The notes below the pieces were generated by a model that ran no database searches, had not been told where the DNA came from, and saw only the letters and a program-made list of their open reading frames with translations. The position numbers were made by a program, and so were the translations under genes. Shown here in pieces: positions 26,935 through 37,130 of a stretch of 64,000 nucleotides of DNA; position 1 is the first letter of the stretch; each line of letters begins with the position of its first letter. The DNA comes from Tunturiibacter gelidiferens (GTDB taxonomy: Bacteria > Acidobacteriota > Terriglobia > Terriglobales > Acidobacteriaceae): positions 2,356,001-2,420,000 of the forward strand of contig NZ_JACCCV010000001.1 in NCBI RefSeq assembly GCF_013410115.1, written 5' to 3'.

Positions 26935-27906
26935 ATGAGGATTCTGATAACGGGCGGAGCGGGCTATATCGGCGGCACGGTGGCGCGGATTCTGCTGGCT
27001 CAAGGCCATGCCATCACGGTGTTCGATAACCTTTGCCACAGCAAGCGTTCGGCAGTCGCTGAAAACACCACGTTTATCGAGGGTGATATAGCGGATCGGC
27101 CTTTGATCGAAAAAACCCTTCGCGAAGGCCGTTTCGATGGTGTGATGAACTTCGCTGCGCTGATCGAAGCGGGCGAAAGCATGAAACGCCCGGAGATTTA
27201 TTTCAGAAACAACACGGCAGCAACCTTGACCCTCCTGGAGGCGATGCTGGCTACTGGGCATGATCGGTTGGTCTTCAGTTCAACTGCCGCGTGCTACGGG
27301 GAGCCGGAGAAGACACCGATTCTCGAGGACGCAAGATTGCAGCCAACCAACCCGTATGGGGAGAGTAAGTTGCTTGTAGAACATATGCTTCGGTGGATGA
27401 ACCTCATCCATGGGTTCAAGTATGCGAGTCTGCGCTACTTCAACGTCGCTGGAGCCATTGAAGGGTACGGGGAGGCGCATGAACCGGAGTCGCACCTCAT
27501 TCCGCTGATTCTCGATGTGGCGCTAGGGAGGCGGGCGAATATTAAAATCTTTGGCCGTGATTACCCCACCCAGGATGGAACCTGCATTCGGGATTACATC
27601 CATGTACGTGATCTCGCCGAGGCCCACCTTCTGGCTCTTCAAGCGCTCAGCGACGCGAAGAGCCGGCTGATCTACAACATTGGCAATGGACAGGGATTCA
27701 GCGTTCTTGAAGTCATCGAGTCGGCCCGTCGCGTTACGGGAAGGCCCATTGCTGTCGAGGAGTGTGATCGTCGGCCTGGCGATCCTGCGGTCCTTGTGGC
27801 AGGTTCCGCGAAGATCAAAGCCGAGTTGGGGTGGGTACCGAGGTTCGCGGAGCTTGATCAAATTATGGCCAGCGCCTGGGAGTGGCATCAGAAACGATAT
27901 GCGTAA
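26935..27906 (+). CDS. galE: UDP-glucose 4-epimerase
   Basis: Interconverts UDP-glucose and UDP-galactose with bound NAD. Start set at MRILITGGAGYIGG (26935), preceded by GGGGAG; the in-frame extension to 26881 adds 18 residues not found in the family. Rossmann motif GGAGYIGG, catalytic triad region FSSTAACYGEP and YGESK, and the GRDYPTQDGTCIRDYIHVRDLA block that is diagnostic for GalE rather than other extended SDRs. 323 aa, normal length. Confidence 0.94.
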   Translation: MRILITGGAGYIGGTVARILLAQGHAITVFDNLCHSKRSAVAENTTFIEGDIADRPLIEKTLREGRFDGVMNFAALIEAGESMKRPEIYFRNNTAATLTLLEAMLATGHDRLVFSSTAACYGEPEKTPILEDARLQPTNPYGESKLLVEHMLRWMNLIHGFKYASLRYFNVAGAIEGYGEAHEPESHLIPLILDVALGRRANIKIFGRDYPTQDGTCIRDYIHVRDLAEAHLLALQALSDAKSRLIYNIGNGQGFSVLEVIESARRVTGRPIAVEECDRRPGDPAVLVAGSAKIKAELGWVPRFAELDQIMASAWEWHQKRYA

Positions 27907-27987
27907 CAATGTTTGGAATTGGAGGGCGTGGGCGTGGCACGCCTCCGTTCTGTCTCTGATGTTGCAGGGGGTTAGAAGGAGAGCATC

Positions 27988-28575
27988 TTGATCGAGAGCA
28001 TGTTTCATATGCATCTGCCGCTGCTGGAGAAGATTCTCCGACCAGTCATCGTCTACCTTTTTCTTATTGGGTTTCTGCGATTATTCGGCAAGCGGGAGCT
28101 GGCGCAGCTGAACCCGTTCGATCTAGTGGTGCTGCTTAGTCTCTCAAACACCGTGCAAAACGCGATGATCGGTGACGACAACTCGGTTTCCGGCGGCGTG
28201 ATCGGCGCATTTTCGTTGCTGACTATCAATTGGCTGCTCTCGAGACTTCTATTCAACATGCCAAGGCTGAACAAAGCCTTCGAGGGTTCCGCGTCGGTCT
28301 TGATTCGTCACGGGGTAGTCGATTGGGACGAGGCGAAACGTGAAGCGCTGACTGAGCTTGAACTGCGATCCGTGCTTCACAAGCAGGGATTCAACGACTT
28401 CAGCGAGGTAGAGAAGTGCGTTCTTGAGCCGAACGGAAACTTCTACCTCGAAGGGATTAAATCGATGAGTGACGACGCGCAGCGGGCGGAGTTGAGAAAG
28501 GCGATCGAGGAGCTGCATGTCGAGGTTAAGCAGATGCGTACCGAACTTGCGGCGCGGGGGGCGTTGCCGATTTGA
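27988..28575 (+). CDS. DUF421 membrane protein (YetF/YcaP type)
   Basis: 195 aa. Three transmembrane helices in the first ~90 residues (IVYLFLIGFLRLFGKRELAQ with the conserved GKR-E-.-.-Q-.-.-.-F-D pattern; NTVQNAMIGDDNSVSGGVIGAF; LTINWLLSRLLF), then the cytoplasmic DUF421 domain (HGVVDWDEAKREALTELELRSVLHKQGFNDFSEVEKCVLEPNGNF). Listed start is TTG with AGAAGGAGAG upstream; ATG at 28000 is possible. Function of the family is not settled. Confidence 0.87.
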   Translation: MIESMFHMHLPLLEKILRPVIVYLFLIGFLRLFGKRELAQLNPFDLVVLLSLSNTVQNAMIGDDNSVSGGVIGAFSLLTINWLLSRLLFNMPRLNKAFEGSASVLIRHGVVDWDEAKREALTELELRSVLHKQGFNDFSEVEKCVLEPNGNFYLEGIKSMSDDAQRAELRKAIEELHVEVKQMRTELAARGALPI

Positions 28576-28576
28576 G

Positions 28577-28762
28577 TTAGGAGTTTGCTGAGTTCTTTTC
28601 AAGCGCTTTCGTGTAGCGTTCCGGTGGGACTGGAAGTTGGGAGTCGCGTACGGCGGCCCGGTATCCTCCCAAGTAAATCGAGTACATCACCGCCAGCGCA
28701 CAACCCACCCCGAAAGCGAAGCCAAGAAAGAAGCCGATCAACGATGGCCAGTAAAAATTCAC
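28577..28762 (-). CDS. small membrane protein (61 aa)
   Basis: One strong hydrophobic helix (LIGFFLGFAFGVGCALAVMYSIYLGG) with a polar C-terminus rich in Pro, Glu and Lys. GTG start without a strong ribosome site. Convergent with the DUF421 gene, the two stops being adjacent. No family recognised. Confidence 0.5.
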   Translation of the reverse strand: MNFYWPSLIGFFLGFAFGVGCALAVMYSIYLGGYRAAVRDSQLPVPPERYTKALEKNSANS

Positions 28763-28835
28763 GATAACTGGAGTCTACAGCGGCCAGCATTTACAGTTCA
28801 GTACAAACAAACGATCGACAACCTGGGAGAGTGTG

Positions 28836-30176
28836 ATGCAGAGATGGCGGCGAATAGCGGCATACGGGATCACTGCGGCGGCAGTTGGTACGGCAGCGAC
28901 CTCAAACGCGCAGGAAGTCCCGGCGATGGTCGAGAAGCAACTCCCGGATCTTTTGATGACCTACAAAAGTATTCACGCTGCACCTGAACTGTCTCATCAT
29001 GAGGCGGCGACCTCAGCCTTGCTGGCAAGCGAGCTGCGCAAGGTGGGCTACACCGTCACAGAGCGCGTAGGAAAGTATCCTGACGGCTCGCAGGCGTATG
29101 GTGTGGTCGCGATTCTCAAGAATGGCGCGGGTCCTACACTACTGGTCAGGACGGATCTTGATGCTCTCCCTGTGACGGAGAAGACATCGCTGCCTTACGC
29201 AAGCTCGGTTCGATCGAAGAATCCTGCAGGACAGGATGTCGGTGTCATGCATGCCTGCGGCCACGACATTCATATCACCACGATGATCGGCGTAGCGCGG
29301 AATATGGCGGCTTTGAAGAGTCAATGGCACGGGAGGCTGATGCTGATCGGACAGCCGAGTGAAGAGACCATCGATGGGGCAAAGGCGATGTTGGCCGATC
29401 ATCTGTATGAGCGCTTCGGTCAGCCGGATCTGGCGATTGCACTCCATGATGCGAACTTTGCGGCAGGCAAGGTCTCAGTTGTGTCGGGACCGGCCCTGGC
29501 CAGTTCTACCTCGATCGATGTGGTGATGCGCGGTGTCGGAAGCCACGGTGCGGCTCCTGAAGCAGGCAAAGATCCGATCGTAATGGCGAGCGAGTTTGTT
29601 GTGGCGGCACAGACGATCGTAAGTCGGTCGATCCCTCCCGATCAGCCGGCAGTGGTGACCGTAGGGGACATTCACGGTGGCACAAAGCGCAACATCATTC
29701 CAGACGAAGTGAAGTTGGAGCTGACGACCCGCTGCTACAGCGAGGCTGTACGGCAGACGATCATCGAGGGTGTCCGACGCACAGCCAAGGGGATCGCCAT
29801 CGCAGGCGGGGTACCTGACGACAGGACGCCAATCGTAACGGTGCTTGAGGGCGAGTCGACTCCGGCTACGGTGAACGATCCGGCGCTTGCGGCACGACTC
29901 CAGAAGATATTTGTTGCGAAGCTTGGTGCCGAAAACGTGATCGAGAGAAAGCCAATTATGGGCAGCGAGGACTTCGGGATATTCAGCCTCGATCACAAGA
30001 TTCCAGCGGTCATCTTCTGGCTCGGCGCCTATGATTCGGCGAAGGTGGCCGAGAGCGAACGCACTGGTGTGGCACTGCCTTCACCTCACTCTCCCTTCTT
30101 TGCTCCGCTGCCTGAGCCGACCCTCCGTACTGGTGTGGCAGCGATGACTGACGCTGCGGTCGCGCTGCTGCAATAA
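28836..30176 (+). CDS. secreted M20-family amidohydrolase (aminoacylase/hippurate hydrolase type)
   Basis: 446 aa. Signal peptide (IAAYGITAAAVGTAATSNAQ), so periplasmic. M20D features: IHAAPELSHHE, the metal-binding VMHACGHDIHITTMIG, QPSEETIDGAKAMLADHLY (catalytic Glu pair), a dimerisation domain (VMRGVGSHGAAPEAGKDPI, GGTKRNIIPDEV) and the final metal site GSEDFG. It is expected to hydrolyse an N-acyl amino acid or similar amide; the substrate is not visible. Start is ATG at 28836 (GTG at 28833 adjacent) with GGGAGAG upstream. A hairpin overlaps its stop codon. Confidence 0.92.
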   Translation: MQRWRRIAAYGITAAAVGTAATSNAQEVPAMVEKQLPDLLMTYKSIHAAPELSHHEAATSALLASELRKVGYTVTERVGKYPDGSQAYGVVAILKNGAGPTLLVRTDLDALPVTEKTSLPYASSVRSKNPAGQDVGVMHACGHDIHITTMIGVARNMAALKSQWHGRLMLIGQPSEETIDGAKAMLADHLYERFGQPDLAIALHDANFAAGKVSVVSGPALASSTSIDVVMRGVGSHGAAPEAGKDPIVMASEFVVAAQTIVSRSIPPDQPAVVTVGDIHGGTKRNIIPDEVKLELTTRCYSEAVRQTIIEGVRRTAKGIAIAGGVPDDRTPIVTVLEGESTPATVNDPALAARLQKIFVAKLGAENVIERKPIMGSEDFGIFSLDHKIPAVIFWLGAYDSAKVAESERTGVALPSPHSPFFAPLPEPTLRTGVAAMTDAAVALLQ

Positions 30177-30178
30177 AA

Positions 30179-30213
30179 GACTGACGCCGGTTGAATGGGT
30201 CTCGGCGTCAGTC
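30179..30213 (-). terminator. hairpin between M20 gene and MFS operon
   Basis: GACTGACGCCG-13 nt-CGGCGTCAGTC, 11-bp perfect stem. On the minus strand it is followed by TTTTATTGCAG, giving a terminator for the MFS pair; it abuts the M20 stop codon. Confidence 0.75.
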
Positions 30214-30255
30214 ATGTGACTTAATCTGCTGAGAGATGGTTTGGTAATGCTCGAG

Positions 30256-30417
30256 TTACTTTGCTGGAACGGTAGGCGCAGGCGTGGCCGTCGCGAAGAT
30301 CTTCAGGGCGTTTTTGACGGTGTAATCCAGGCCCCATGCCGTCGGAATGATCACGATAATCCACGCCGCCGCGATCAGCAGGGGGGAGGACTTTTTGATA
30401 TTGGTGGAATCTGCCAT
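30256..30417 (-). CDS. MFS transporter small subunit
   Basis: 53 aa from MADSTNIKKSSPLLIAAAW, ATG at 30417 with AGGAG 8 nt upstream. A single transmembrane helix (PLLIAAAWIIVIIPTAWGLDYTV) and a short tail. Small proteins of this form are annotated as the small subunit of OFA-type MFS transporters and lie directly downstream of them, as here (53 bp after the transporter). Confidence 0.8.
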   Translation of the reverse strand: MADSTNIKKSSPLLIAAAWIIVIIPTAWGLDYTVKNALKIFATATPAPTVPAK

Positions 30418-30470
30418 GAGAGAACTCCTGGGTGTTGGAATGGGGCGGAGACGAGGTCCCCGCCGGGCGG

Positions 30471-31847
30471 TTAGTGAGCAGCACCTTCTGGGACGACGAC
30501 GTTCTTGTCTTTGAGCCAATACTTTTCAGCAACCGGGCGTACCATCAGGTTTGCCAGAAAGCCAACAACCAGCAGGCCGCACATGATGTGCAGGATGAGC
30601 GGGTAGGCTTCCTGTTTGTTCATGTGGTTTTCGACGTAGTGGTCGAGGATGCCGTTGACGATGAGCGGGCCGATAATTCCGGCAGCCGACCATGCGGTAA
30701 GCAGACGGCCGTGGATAGCTGAGACGTTGAAGCCGCCGAAGAGATCCTTCAGGTAAGCGGGAATGGTGGCGAATCCTCCCCCGTACATCGAGATGACCAT
30801 CGCGGCGATAGCGACAAAGAGCGGGATGGAGTCGATCTTGTCTTGCCGTGAAAAGGGAAGAAAGAAGTAGAGGATGGCGCCGAGTACGAAGAAGGTGAAG
30901 TAGGTTCCTTTGCGCCCGATGAAGTCCGAGACCGAAGCCCAGAGAAATCGGCCGGCCATGTTGAAGATGCTAAGAATTCCTACGAAACCGACGGCGGCTG
31001 CGGGGCTGATCTGACCTTTGAAGAGATCCTGAATCATGGGCGCTGCCTGTTCCAGGATGCCGATGCCTGCGGTTACGTTGACGAAGAGCATGACCCAGAG
31101 AAGCCAGAACTGTGGCGTCTTCCATGCCTCGGTGACGGCGACGTTGTGACTCGAGATCAGCGCGGAGTGCTTGACCGCGGGCACCCAGCCGTCAGGCTTC
31201 CAGTCTGTTGGCGGGACGCGTATCGTGAAGACGCCGAACATCATGAAGACAAAGTAGAGGACGCCCATTGTGGACATGGTGTAGGGGATTGAAGGCTGTC
31301 CCGCGGCTTTGAAGTGCGCCATCAAGTTGTTGGCGAGGGGTCCCCCGATCATCGCGCCGCCGCCAAAGCCCATGATGGCGAGGCCAGTGGCCAGGCCCGG
31401 ACGGTCGGGAAACCATTTGATGAGGGTGGATACGGGAGAGATATACCCCAGTCCAAGGCCTATGCCACCGACGACTCCGTATCCCAGATAGATCAGAGCG
31501 AGTTGGTGCGTGCTGGCTCCAACAGAGGCAATGACGAAGCCTGCGCCGAAGCAGATTGCAGCGTAGAACATCGCGCGACGGGGACCTGCCTTCTCAAGCC
31601 ACGCTCCGAAGAGAGCGGCCGAGATGCCCAGGAACGCGATCGCGATCGAGAAGATATAGCCGACTTCCTTGAGGTTCCAGGCGGAGCCATCAGCCGCGTG
31701 CAGGGCCAAGAGGGGATTTTTGAAGACGGAGAAGGAGTAAACCTGTCCGATGGAGAGATGAATTGCAAGGGCTGCGGGCGGTACCAGCCAGCGGCTATAT
31801 CCTGCGGGGGCTATAGAGCGGTCACGGTCGAGAAAAGCCAGGGCCAT
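30471..31847 (-). CDS. OFA-family MFS transporter (oxalate/formate antiporter type)
   Basis: 458 aa with twelve hydrophobic segments. Family traits: LAIHLSIGQVYSFSVFKNPL near the N-terminus, GYGVVGGIGLGLGYISPVSTLIKWFPDRPGLATGLAIMGFGGGAM in the second half of the first bundle, and FNMAGRFLWASVSDFIGRKGTYF in the loop between helices 8 and 9. OFA members exchange oxalate/formate or import monocarboxylates. Divergent from acsA, so an acetate or other monocarboxylate is a fair guess for the substrate. A small partner protein lies just downstream. Confidence 0.9.
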   Translation of the reverse strand: MALAFLDRDRSIAPAGYSRWLVPPAALAIHLSIGQVYSFSVFKNPLLALHAADGSAWNLKEVGYIFSIAIAFLGISAALFGAWLEKAGPRRAMFYAAICFGAGFVIASVGASTHQLALIYLGYGVVGGIGLGLGYISPVSTLIKWFPDRPGLATGLAIMGFGGGAMIGGPLANNLMAHFKAAGQPSIPYTMSTMGVLYFVFMMFGVFTIRVPPTDWKPDGWVPAVKHSALISSHNVAVTEAWKTPQFWLLWVMLFVNVTAGIGILEQAAPMIQDLFKGQISPAAAVGFVGILSIFNMAGRFLWASVSDFIGRKGTYFTFFVLGAILYFFLPFSRQDKIDSIPLFVAIAAMVISMYGGGFATIPAYLKDLFGGFNVSAIHGRLLTAWSAAGIIGPLIVNGILDHYVENHMNKQEAYPLILHIMCGLLVVGFLANLMVRPVAEKYWLKDKNVVVPEGAAH

Positions 31848-32053
31848 TGAGAACCTCAGGAGTTGATAGGTCGTACATCGTCGAACAGAGGACAGCGGTA
31901 AGCTGATCGTTCATTGAATATCTAGATGCGCCAACTACCATACATGATTCCGACGGCGCAGGTGTCACCTAAATGTAACGGCGGGTTGCTCGGGTTGAGT
32001 TGTATAGGGTACCTTCACCTTGCGAGATGAAATCACGGAGGGTTGTGCTGGAG

Positions 32054-34009
32054 ATGTCCGAAGAGAGTACGAATCTGGATTCAAGTCTGCGAGAGAATCG
32101 TGTATTTCCTCCCCCGTCGGAGTTTGCAGCGAAGGCTCAGGTGAAGAGTCTTGAGCAGTACGAGACGATGTACAAGCACAGCGTGGACCATCCGGAGGAG
32201 TTTTGGGCCGAAGCCGCTCATGAGCTCGAATGGTTCTCCCCCTGGACAAAGGTGATGGACGGCGAAGCGGCGCACGCAAAGTGGTTTGTCGGGGGCAAGC
32301 TGAACCTCTCGCACAACTGTGTCGATCGTCACGCGCTGGGAGCCCGCAAGGATAAAGTGGCTCTGCTTTGGGAGGGTGAGCCAGGCGAGGTTCGCAAGGT
32401 GACCTTCGGGGAACTGCATGAGCAGGTGCAGCGTTTCGCAAATGTGCTGAAGTCGCTGGGTATCAGGCGGGGCGACCGGGTTGCGATCTACATGGGGATG
32501 GCCCCCGAACTGGCGATTGCGCTGCTCGCCTGCGCACGAATCGGTGCGGTACATTCGGTGATATTCGGCGGCTTTGCGGCCCACGCTATTTCGGATCGTG
32601 TTAACGACTCCAGCTGTGTCGCCATCATCACGCAGGACACGAGCTATCGTCGCGGTGCCGAGGTGCAGTTGAAAGCGATTGTTGACGAGGCGCTGGAGAA
32701 GTGTTCCACGATCAAGCATGTTGTCGTCTTCCGACGCTCGGGCTCCCCGGTAAAGATGCGGTCCGGTCGCGATCTGTGGTGGCACGAGGAGATGGGGAAA
32801 GCTTCGGCGGAATGCCCTGCGGAATGGATGGATGCCGAGGATCCGCTGTATCTTCTCTATACCTCTGGAACCACTGGCAAGCCGAAAGGGCTGCTACACA
32901 CTACCGGCGGCTACGCTGTGCAGACTTATCTGACCAGCAAATACATCTTCGATCTCCGCGATGAGGATGTGTACTGGTGCACCGCCGACATTGGCTGGGT
33001 CACGGGCCACAGCTATGTGGTCTATGGTCCACTGCAGAACGGTGCAACCGTAATGATGTATGAGGGCGCACCCAACTGGCCGGAGTGCGACCGCTTCTGG
33101 AAGATTATTGATAGCCACAAGGTCACCGTCTTCTACACCGCTCCAACAGCGATCCGGGCCTTCACAAAATGGGGGAACGAATGGGTGCAGAAGCACTCTC
33201 TTGCCTCGCTGCGGCTGCTGGGCACGGTCGGCGAGCCTATCAACCCCGAGACATGGATGTGGTATCACCGCGTGATCGGCAAGGAGCGCTGCCCCATCGT
33301 TGACACCTACTGGCAGACCGAAACTGGTGCCATCATGATCGCGCCAGTCCCCGGCGCTGTAGCGACCAAACCGGGATCCGCCACAAGACCTTTTTTTGGA
33401 ATTGTTCCCGAAGTGGTTACAAAAGAAGGCAAACCTATTCCCGACGGCCACGGGGGACTTCTGGTTATACGCAAGCCCTGGCCTTCCATGGCTCGAACAA
33501 TCTACGGCGATCAGGCCCGCTACGAGGCGGCTTACTGGAGCGAGGTTCCCGGTAGCTATTTCACCGGCGACGGCGCGCGCCGCGATGCGGACGGTTACTT
33601 CTGGCTGATGGGACGCGTCGACGATGTGATTAACGTTAGTGGTCACCGGCTTGGGACGATGGAGGTAGAGTCGGCGCTCGTAGCTCACCCCAAGGTTGCG
33701 GAGGCGGCTGCGGTCGGCAGGCCCCACGAGATGAAGGGTCAGGCGATTGCCGTGTTTGTCACGCTTGAAGGTGGTCACGAGCCGAGTGAAGAGCTGCGGC
33801 AGGAGTTGCGGCAATGGGTCGCGAAAGAGATCGGCGCGCTCGCCCGGCCTGACGATCTGACCTTCACTCAAGCGCTTCCGAAGACACGCAGCGGAAAGAT
33901 TATGCGGCGGCTGTTGCGCGAACTCGCGACTACAGGTGAAGTGAAGGGCGATACCACTACGCTTGAAGACTTCACCGTGATCGCTAAGCTGCGCGAGGGC
34001 GATGAGTGA
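32054..34009 (+). CDS. acsA: acetyl-CoA synthetase
   Basis: Activates acetate to acetyl-CoA through acetyl-AMP. Motifs: [20 protein letters not shown] (P-loop), [73 protein letters not shown] and the regulatory acetylation site [11 protein letters not shown] with its Lys. I set the start at [16 protein letters not shown] (32054), giving 651 aa, which matches the family; an in-frame ATG at 32000 adds 18 residues. Divergent from the OFA transporter. Confidence 0.96.
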   Translation: MSEESTNLDSSLRENRVFPPPSEFAAKAQVKSLEQYETMYKHSVDHPEEFWAEAAHELEWFSPWTKVMDGEAAHAKWFVGGKLNLSHNCVDRHALGARKDKVALLWEGEPGEVRKVTFGELHEQVQRFANVLKSLGIRRGDRVAIYMGMAPELAIALLACARIGAVHSVIFGGFAAHAISDRVNDSSCVAIITQDTSYRRGAEVQLKAIVDEALEKCSTIKHVVVFRRSGSPVKMRSGRDLWWHEEMGKASAECPAEWMDAEDPLYLLYTSGTTGKPKGLLHTTGGYAVQTYLTSKYIFDLRDEDVYWCTADIGWVTGHSYVVYGPLQNGATVMMYEGAPNWPECDRFWKIIDSHKVTVFYTAPTAIRAFTKWGNEWVQKHSLASLRLLGTVGEPINPETWMWYHRVIGKERCPIVDTYWQTETGAIMIAPVPGAVATKPGSATRPFFGIVPEVVTKEGKPIPDGHGGLLVIRKPWPSMARTIYGDQARYEAAYWSEVPGSYFTGDGARRDADGYFWLMGRVDDVINVSGHRLGTMEVESALVAHPKVAEAAAVGRPHEMKGQAIAVFVTLEGGHEPSEELRQELRQWVAKEIGALARPDDLTFTQALPKTRSGKIMRRLLRELATTGEVKGDTTTLEDFTVIAKLREGDE

Positions 34010-34016
34010 GGGGACT

Positions 34017-36413
34017 CTAGCGTAGGTTGGTGCTGGGTTTGGTGGGTAGTGTGAAGTGGAAGATGGTGCCTTGGTCGGGCGCGCTGGTGGCCCAGATGCG
34101 CCCGCCATGCTGGGTTATGATGCTGCGACAGATTGCGAGGCCGAGCCCTGTGCCACCCATCGCGCGTGAGTCCGAGGCATCGCCCTGCTGAAAGCGGTCG
34201 AAGATGTGTTCGAGCTTATCGGCAGGAATGCCCCGGCCCTGATCGCGAACCTCGATCAGCGCTTCATTCTCGTCGAGATTGCGCGCTGTTAGGTGAATTT
34301 CGCTGCCTTCCGGGGAGAACTTGATGGCGTTCGAGATCAGATTGTTCAGCGTCTGCAGAATACGGTCGGGATCGGCCCAGACGTTGACACCATGAGCGGC
34401 GAAGAAGATGCGGATGTTGGGGCGGGGAGAGCGCGTTTGTTGAACGCTAGCGGCTCGCCGTAGCAGATCTTCGGCACTGCACATCGTCGAATGCAGCTCT
34501 GTTTTGCCGCTGCTGATGCGCTCCAGATCGAGAATATCGTTTACCAGCCGCACCAGCCGATCGGAGTTGCTGATGGCGATCTCGAGCATCTGCTGGGTCT
34601 TCTCCGGGCGGTTGGTGAGCGCGCCTCCGGCGAGCAGCCCAAGCGCCCCACGCAGCGAGGTAAGCGGCGTGCGAAGCTCGTGGGAGACTGTGGAGATGAA
34701 CTCATCTTTCATGCGGTCGAGGGCGCGGCGCTCCGTCGTGTCGGTGAACGCAACGACTACTCCGAGTGCCTTGAGGCCGTTCGAATCGGAGGACTGCGAG
34801 TCGACCTGCGGTCTTGCGACATACTCCACTGGGAAGCAGCTGCCATCTTTGCGCCAGAAGATCTCGTTCGAGATGCGGACGGTGGCGAAGTTGGTAAGGC
34901 TCTTGCGGATCGGTGAGTCGGCAGAGGCGTAGGGTGTGCCGTCGACGCGTGTGTGGTGGATCAGTTGATGCATGTTTCGGCCCAGCATCTCCTCCTGCTT
35001 ATAGCCGAGCATCTGAGCCGCGGCGGAGTTTACGACCGTTACCTTGCCTTCGAGATCGATGCCGTAGATGCCGTCGCCGACCGACTCAAGGATGGAATCT
35101 GATTGCCGCGTAAGAGTGCGAAGCCTGCCTTCTGCGCGAACCTGCTCGCTGATGTCGACACCGAAGCCGAGAACGTACGGTGCACGCCCGGGCACGACGA
35201 TGAGCTTGTTCCGGTAAGCGACCACACGCATGTCTCCGTCGCTGTGGGAGAGGTGAAGAAGGCCCTGTGCTTCGCCCGTCTCGCCTATTTTTTTCAGGTA
35301 GGCAGGCATCGCAGCTTTTTTCTCCGGCACGATGAACTCGTCGAGATTGTGACCGGTCATCTCCTCGACGGTACGCCCCAAGGTCTCCGCGCCGTGGGTG
35401 TTGATCGACAGCAGAGTGCCGCGGAGGTCGTGGGTGCAGACCATACCCAGCGAACCTTCGATGAGTTGGCGGTAGCGGGCTTCACTCTCGCGCAATGTGG
35501 CTTCAGCAGCGCGCTGGGTGGTTACATCGATGCCGGTTGCGATGATGAACGCGACCTGTCCCTGCGTATCGGTTAGTGCAGTCGCCGACCACGCGATGCG
35601 TCGTATGCTGCCGTCACGGTTGAGCCATTGATTCTCGTAAGCAGCAGGGAAGTGACCGGAGCGTAGACGCTCGAAGGTCTCGATAGCTTCGGGAATCTCC
35701 TGCCGCGGAATAAGTTTGTCCCACGCATAGCGGCCGACCAGGGTAGGGAAGTCGTAACCTGACGCGTTTTCGCAGGCGCGGTTGAAACGGACGATGCGGC
35801 CGGCCGGATCGAACACGGCGACCAGCGCACCGACGGTGTCCAGGACCGCCGAGACAAAGTTCCGTTCCACGGTGAGAGCGGACTCGACGCGTTGGCGTGA
35901 GCGCGCTGCGCGGTCCATCTGTCGGATGCGACCGTTGAGTTCCAGCCGGGTGATGACCTGGCGGCTCAGGACGCTGAGCGCGGAGGATTGAGCTGGGGTT
36001 AGTGTGCGGGGATGGCGATCCAGGACGAGCAATGCGCCGATGGTCACACCGCCGGGAGTCGTCAGGGGAGCGCCGGCATAAAATCGGTAGAGACGGCCTT
36101 CGAGCAGAATGCCATCTGGAGCGTATTCGGGGTCGCTGCGTGCGTCGGAGATCTCGTAGACGGTGTCGCCGAGGATAGTCGTTTCGCAGGGCAGGCTACC
36201 AAGCGCGACGTCAGGCGAGTCGATGCCAAAGCGCGAGCGCAGCCAGATGCGATCCGAACCGATCAACGAGATAGCTGCGACAGGCGTGTCACATATTTGG
36301 GCAGCCAGGTTTGTCAGGTCATCCAGGATGGGATCGGGCGCAGAGTTGAGTACCTCGTATTGGTTGAGGGCCTCGATTCGCAGCGCTTCGTCTTTGACCA
36401 GGAGAGCGTTCAT
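34017..36413 (-). CDS. GAF-PAS-PAS-PAS sensor histidine kinase
   Basis: 798 aa, no membrane helix, so soluble. Order: GAF domain (residues ~20-170, with DTPVAAISLIGSDRIWLRSRFG), short coiled coil, three PAS domains (starting near VERNFVSAVLDTVGALVAVFDPAGRIVRFN, then SEARYRQLIEGSLGMVCTHDL, then LTRQSDSILESVGDGIYGIDLEG, each with a PAC segment), HisKA with the His near 580 (STVSHELRTPLTSLRG) and HATPase_c (NNLISNAIKFSPEGSEI; DQGRGIPADKLEHIFDRF; GGTGLGLAI). No receiver domain and no adjacent response regulator. Convergent with acsA, with only 7 bp between stops. Confidence 0.93.
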   Translation of the reverse strand: MNALLVKDEALRIEALNQYEVLNSAPDPILDDLTNLAAQICDTPVAAISLIGSDRIWLRSRFGIDSPDVALGSLPCETTILGDTVYEISDARSDPEYAPDGILLEGRLYRFYAGAPLTTPGGVTIGALLVLDRHPRTLTPAQSSALSVLSRQVITRLELNGRIRQMDRAARSRQRVESALTVERNFVSAVLDTVGALVAVFDPAGRIVRFNRACENASGYDFPTLVGRYAWDKLIPRQEIPEAIETFERLRSGHFPAAYENQWLNRDGSIRRIAWSATALTDTQGQVAFIIATGIDVTTQRAAEATLRESEARYRQLIEGSLGMVCTHDLRGTLLSINTHGAETLGRTVEEMTGHNLDEFIVPEKKAAMPAYLKKIGETGEAQGLLHLSHSDGDMRVVAYRNKLIVVPGRAPYVLGFGVDISEQVRAEGRLRTLTRQSDSILESVGDGIYGIDLEGKVTVVNSAAAQMLGYKQEEMLGRNMHQLIHHTRVDGTPYASADSPIRKSLTNFATVRISNEIFWRKDGSCFPVEYVARPQVDSQSSDSNGLKALGVVVAFTDTTERRALDRMKDEFISTVSHELRTPLTSLRGALGLLAGGALTNRPEKTQQMLEIAISNSDRLVRLVNDILDLERISSGKTELHSTMCSAEDLLRRAASVQQTRSPRPNIRIFFAAHGVNVWADPDRILQTLNNLISNAIKFSPEGSEIHLTARNLDENEALIEVRDQGRGIPADKLEHIFDRFQQGDASDSRAMGGTGLGLAICRSIITQHGGRIWATSAPDQGTIFHFTLPTKPSTNLR

Positions 36414-36479
36414 TTCAACAGTTCAATCGTAGGTTATGTGCAAATGGTTGCGCACTCCTACTTTTGTTGCAGCAATGGT

Positions 36480-37052
36480 TTACGGCTTTGGAAGAGTGCA
36501 ACACTCCCCTGTTGCGGGCGGCTCATCCGCACTCGCGTCCAAGGCTACCTTCCACGTGCCGTTGGGTAACTTCTTCCATACGGTGAAGTAGCGGCCCGAG
36601 ATCACCACGGGCTCGCCATTTTTATCTTTACTACGACCCTCATAGTGACCCCAGGTAAATCCCATGTCGTTCGAAGGGCCCATCTGGGCACCCTGCGGAG
36701 TCCAGCTAAGCTGATAAGTCTTTGGGTCCCACTGAGCCTGTGCCGCGATAGCGGTGCGACCAAGAATCGCGGGCTTACCGTTGTTGAGAGTAACTCCGTC
36801 CTCTGCGAACCAGTTGCCGAAAGCCTTGCCTCCGCCTTCGGCAACCGCCTGCGAAAAGCGGCCCTCCAACTCCAGCAGAACCAGGGCTCCTGGCGTTAGT
36901 GTCGGCTGAGAGAGCGGATTGGAGATGATTCCGGGGGTCTGTGCAAAAGCGTCGTAGCCAGATGCGGCAACGATCCCGGGTCCGGTCTGTGCGATCAGTG
37001 GAGAGGAAGCGATAGCGCAAAACAAGATGCTGTTGAGGGTTACGCGATGCAT
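36480..37052 (-). CDS. secreted SnoaL/DUF4440-like protein
   Basis: 190 aa from the ATG at 37052 (MHRVTLNSILFCAIASSPLIAQ, signal peptide); the longer in-frame version is unlikely. The mature part has an NTF2-like pattern: LELEGRFSQAVAEGGGKAFGNWFAEDGVTLNNGKPAILGRTAIAAQ, then MGFTWGHYEGRSKDKNGEPVVISGRYFTVWKKLPNGTWKVALD, which is the SnoaL/DUF4440 arrangement. No catalytic residues can be assigned. Adjacent to a symporter on the other strand. Confidence 0.72.
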   Translation of the reverse strand: MHRVTLNSILFCAIASSPLIAQTGPGIVAASGYDAFAQTPGIISNPLSQPTLTPGALVLLELEGRFSQAVAEGGGKAFGNWFAEDGVTLNNGKPAILGRTAIAAQAQWDPKTYQLSWTPQGAQMGPSNDMGFTWGHYEGRSKDKNGEPVVISGRYFTVWKKLPNGTWKVALDASADEPPATGECCTLPKP

Positions 37053-37130
37053 AGAGAGTATGCTATCAGCGCTCGAAGATGATCTATAGAGCATTGGCTT
37101 TCTGTTGAAGACTGATATTCTTCGCACCTG

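Noticed and set aside
32000-32053. Upstream ATG for acsA
   Set aside because: It would add 18 residues absent from the family; the GGAGG before 32054 and the resulting length fit better.
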